Assembly (NCBI GenBank): GCA_963834945.1 | Contig: CAWIDT010000007.1 | Coordinates: forward strand, 1 to 64,000 | Direction: 5' to 3' | DNA: 64,000 bases | DNA from: R-RK-3 sp963834945 | GTDB lineage: Bacteria > Pseudomonadota > Alphaproteobacteria > Rhizobiales > Rhodomicrobiaceae | Shown here: positions 63,876-64,000 of the stretch, piece after piece | Layout of the letters: each line of letters begins with the position of its first letter | Numbering within the stretch: position 1 is the stretch's first letter | The notes under the pieces: model-generated | What the model saw: the letters and a program-made list of their open reading frames with translations, nothing else | What the model was told of the DNA's origin: nothing | Database searches by the model: none | Position numbers and translations under genes: made by a program

Positions 63876-64000
63876 TCTGATCTTCCCCGTCTCGATAGCG
63901 CCATTTAAGGGTGAGCCCCACCTTGACGAAATGTCAAACCACCCTGAATTGAGCGCATATCTGCCATGCAGCATGTGCAAAATCCACAAAAAAGAGACGA

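Overview
The window looks like chromosome of an alphaproteobacterium, most likely of the Hyphomicrobiales (Rhizobiales) or a close relative. The evidence is the rpsF-rpsR-DUF2232-rplI order, the fabD-fabG-acpP-fabF-mltG cluster, a TAXI-TRAP binding protein paired with a SEL1-repeat protein, a rhizobial-type porin, and palindromic intergenic repeats of a kind common in that order. Species cannot be told from the sequence.

Layout. (1) 1-8 kb is a mobile-element graveyard: the 3' end of an IS21 element (istA, istB), a tyrosine-recombinase scrap joined to an IS256-family transposase tail, an IS630 element sitting between the ribosome binding site and the start of a frameshifted hypothetical gene, a ParDE toxin-antitoxin pair with a palindromic operator, two identical 97-bp direct repeats, and broken genes including a glutathione S-transferase. 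(2) 8-12.2 kb holds small stress and accessory genes: DoxX, SRPBCC and TetR with a palindromic operator, GFA, YciE, DUF3072 and a VOC dioxygenase. (3) 12.2-16 kb encodes an exported MBL-fold protein and an exported WD40-caspase. (4) 16.9-25 kb is housekeeping: ribosomal proteins L9, S18 and S6 (S6 with a long glycine/arginine repeat tail), then fatty acid synthesis and MltG. (5) 25-32 kb has CHASE2, a FecR-like protein and MltB, then a glycosyltransferase/glycogen-debranching pair. (6) 32-49 kb has CreA, a porin, TetR, a SEL1/TAXI pair, a TRAP transporter + enoyl-CoA hydratase + CoA-transferase operon, a glycolate/lactate-type FAD/Fe-S oxidoreductase divergent from a serine-glyoxylate-type aminotransferase, and Trk/Ktr potassium uptake. 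(7) 49-61.7 kb is a complete chemosensory cluster. (8) 61.8-64 kb has a four-cysteine protein, tRNA-Pro(CGG) and an HTH/DUF4258 toxin-antitoxin-like pair.

The chemosensory cluster is the most interesting system: CheW, CheR-TPR, CheW, receptor, CheA with a C-terminal receiver, CheB, a REC-REC-histidine kinase, a REC-PAS-histidine kinase and a second receptor. There is no stand-alone CheY, no CheD and no diguanylate cyclase. Its architecture matches Wsp-type alternative-function systems and especially the CheA3/CheS3 type known from Rhodospirillum centenum cyst control, so the likely output is gene expression or development rather than flagellar switching (inference).

Many conserved genes carry single-base frameshifts whose reading continues in another frame (fabF, mltB, the glycosyltransferase, the debranching enzyme, dctM, dctQ, a receptor, DUF4258). 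Because fabF is normally essential, at least part of this pattern probably reflects sequence error rather than real decay.
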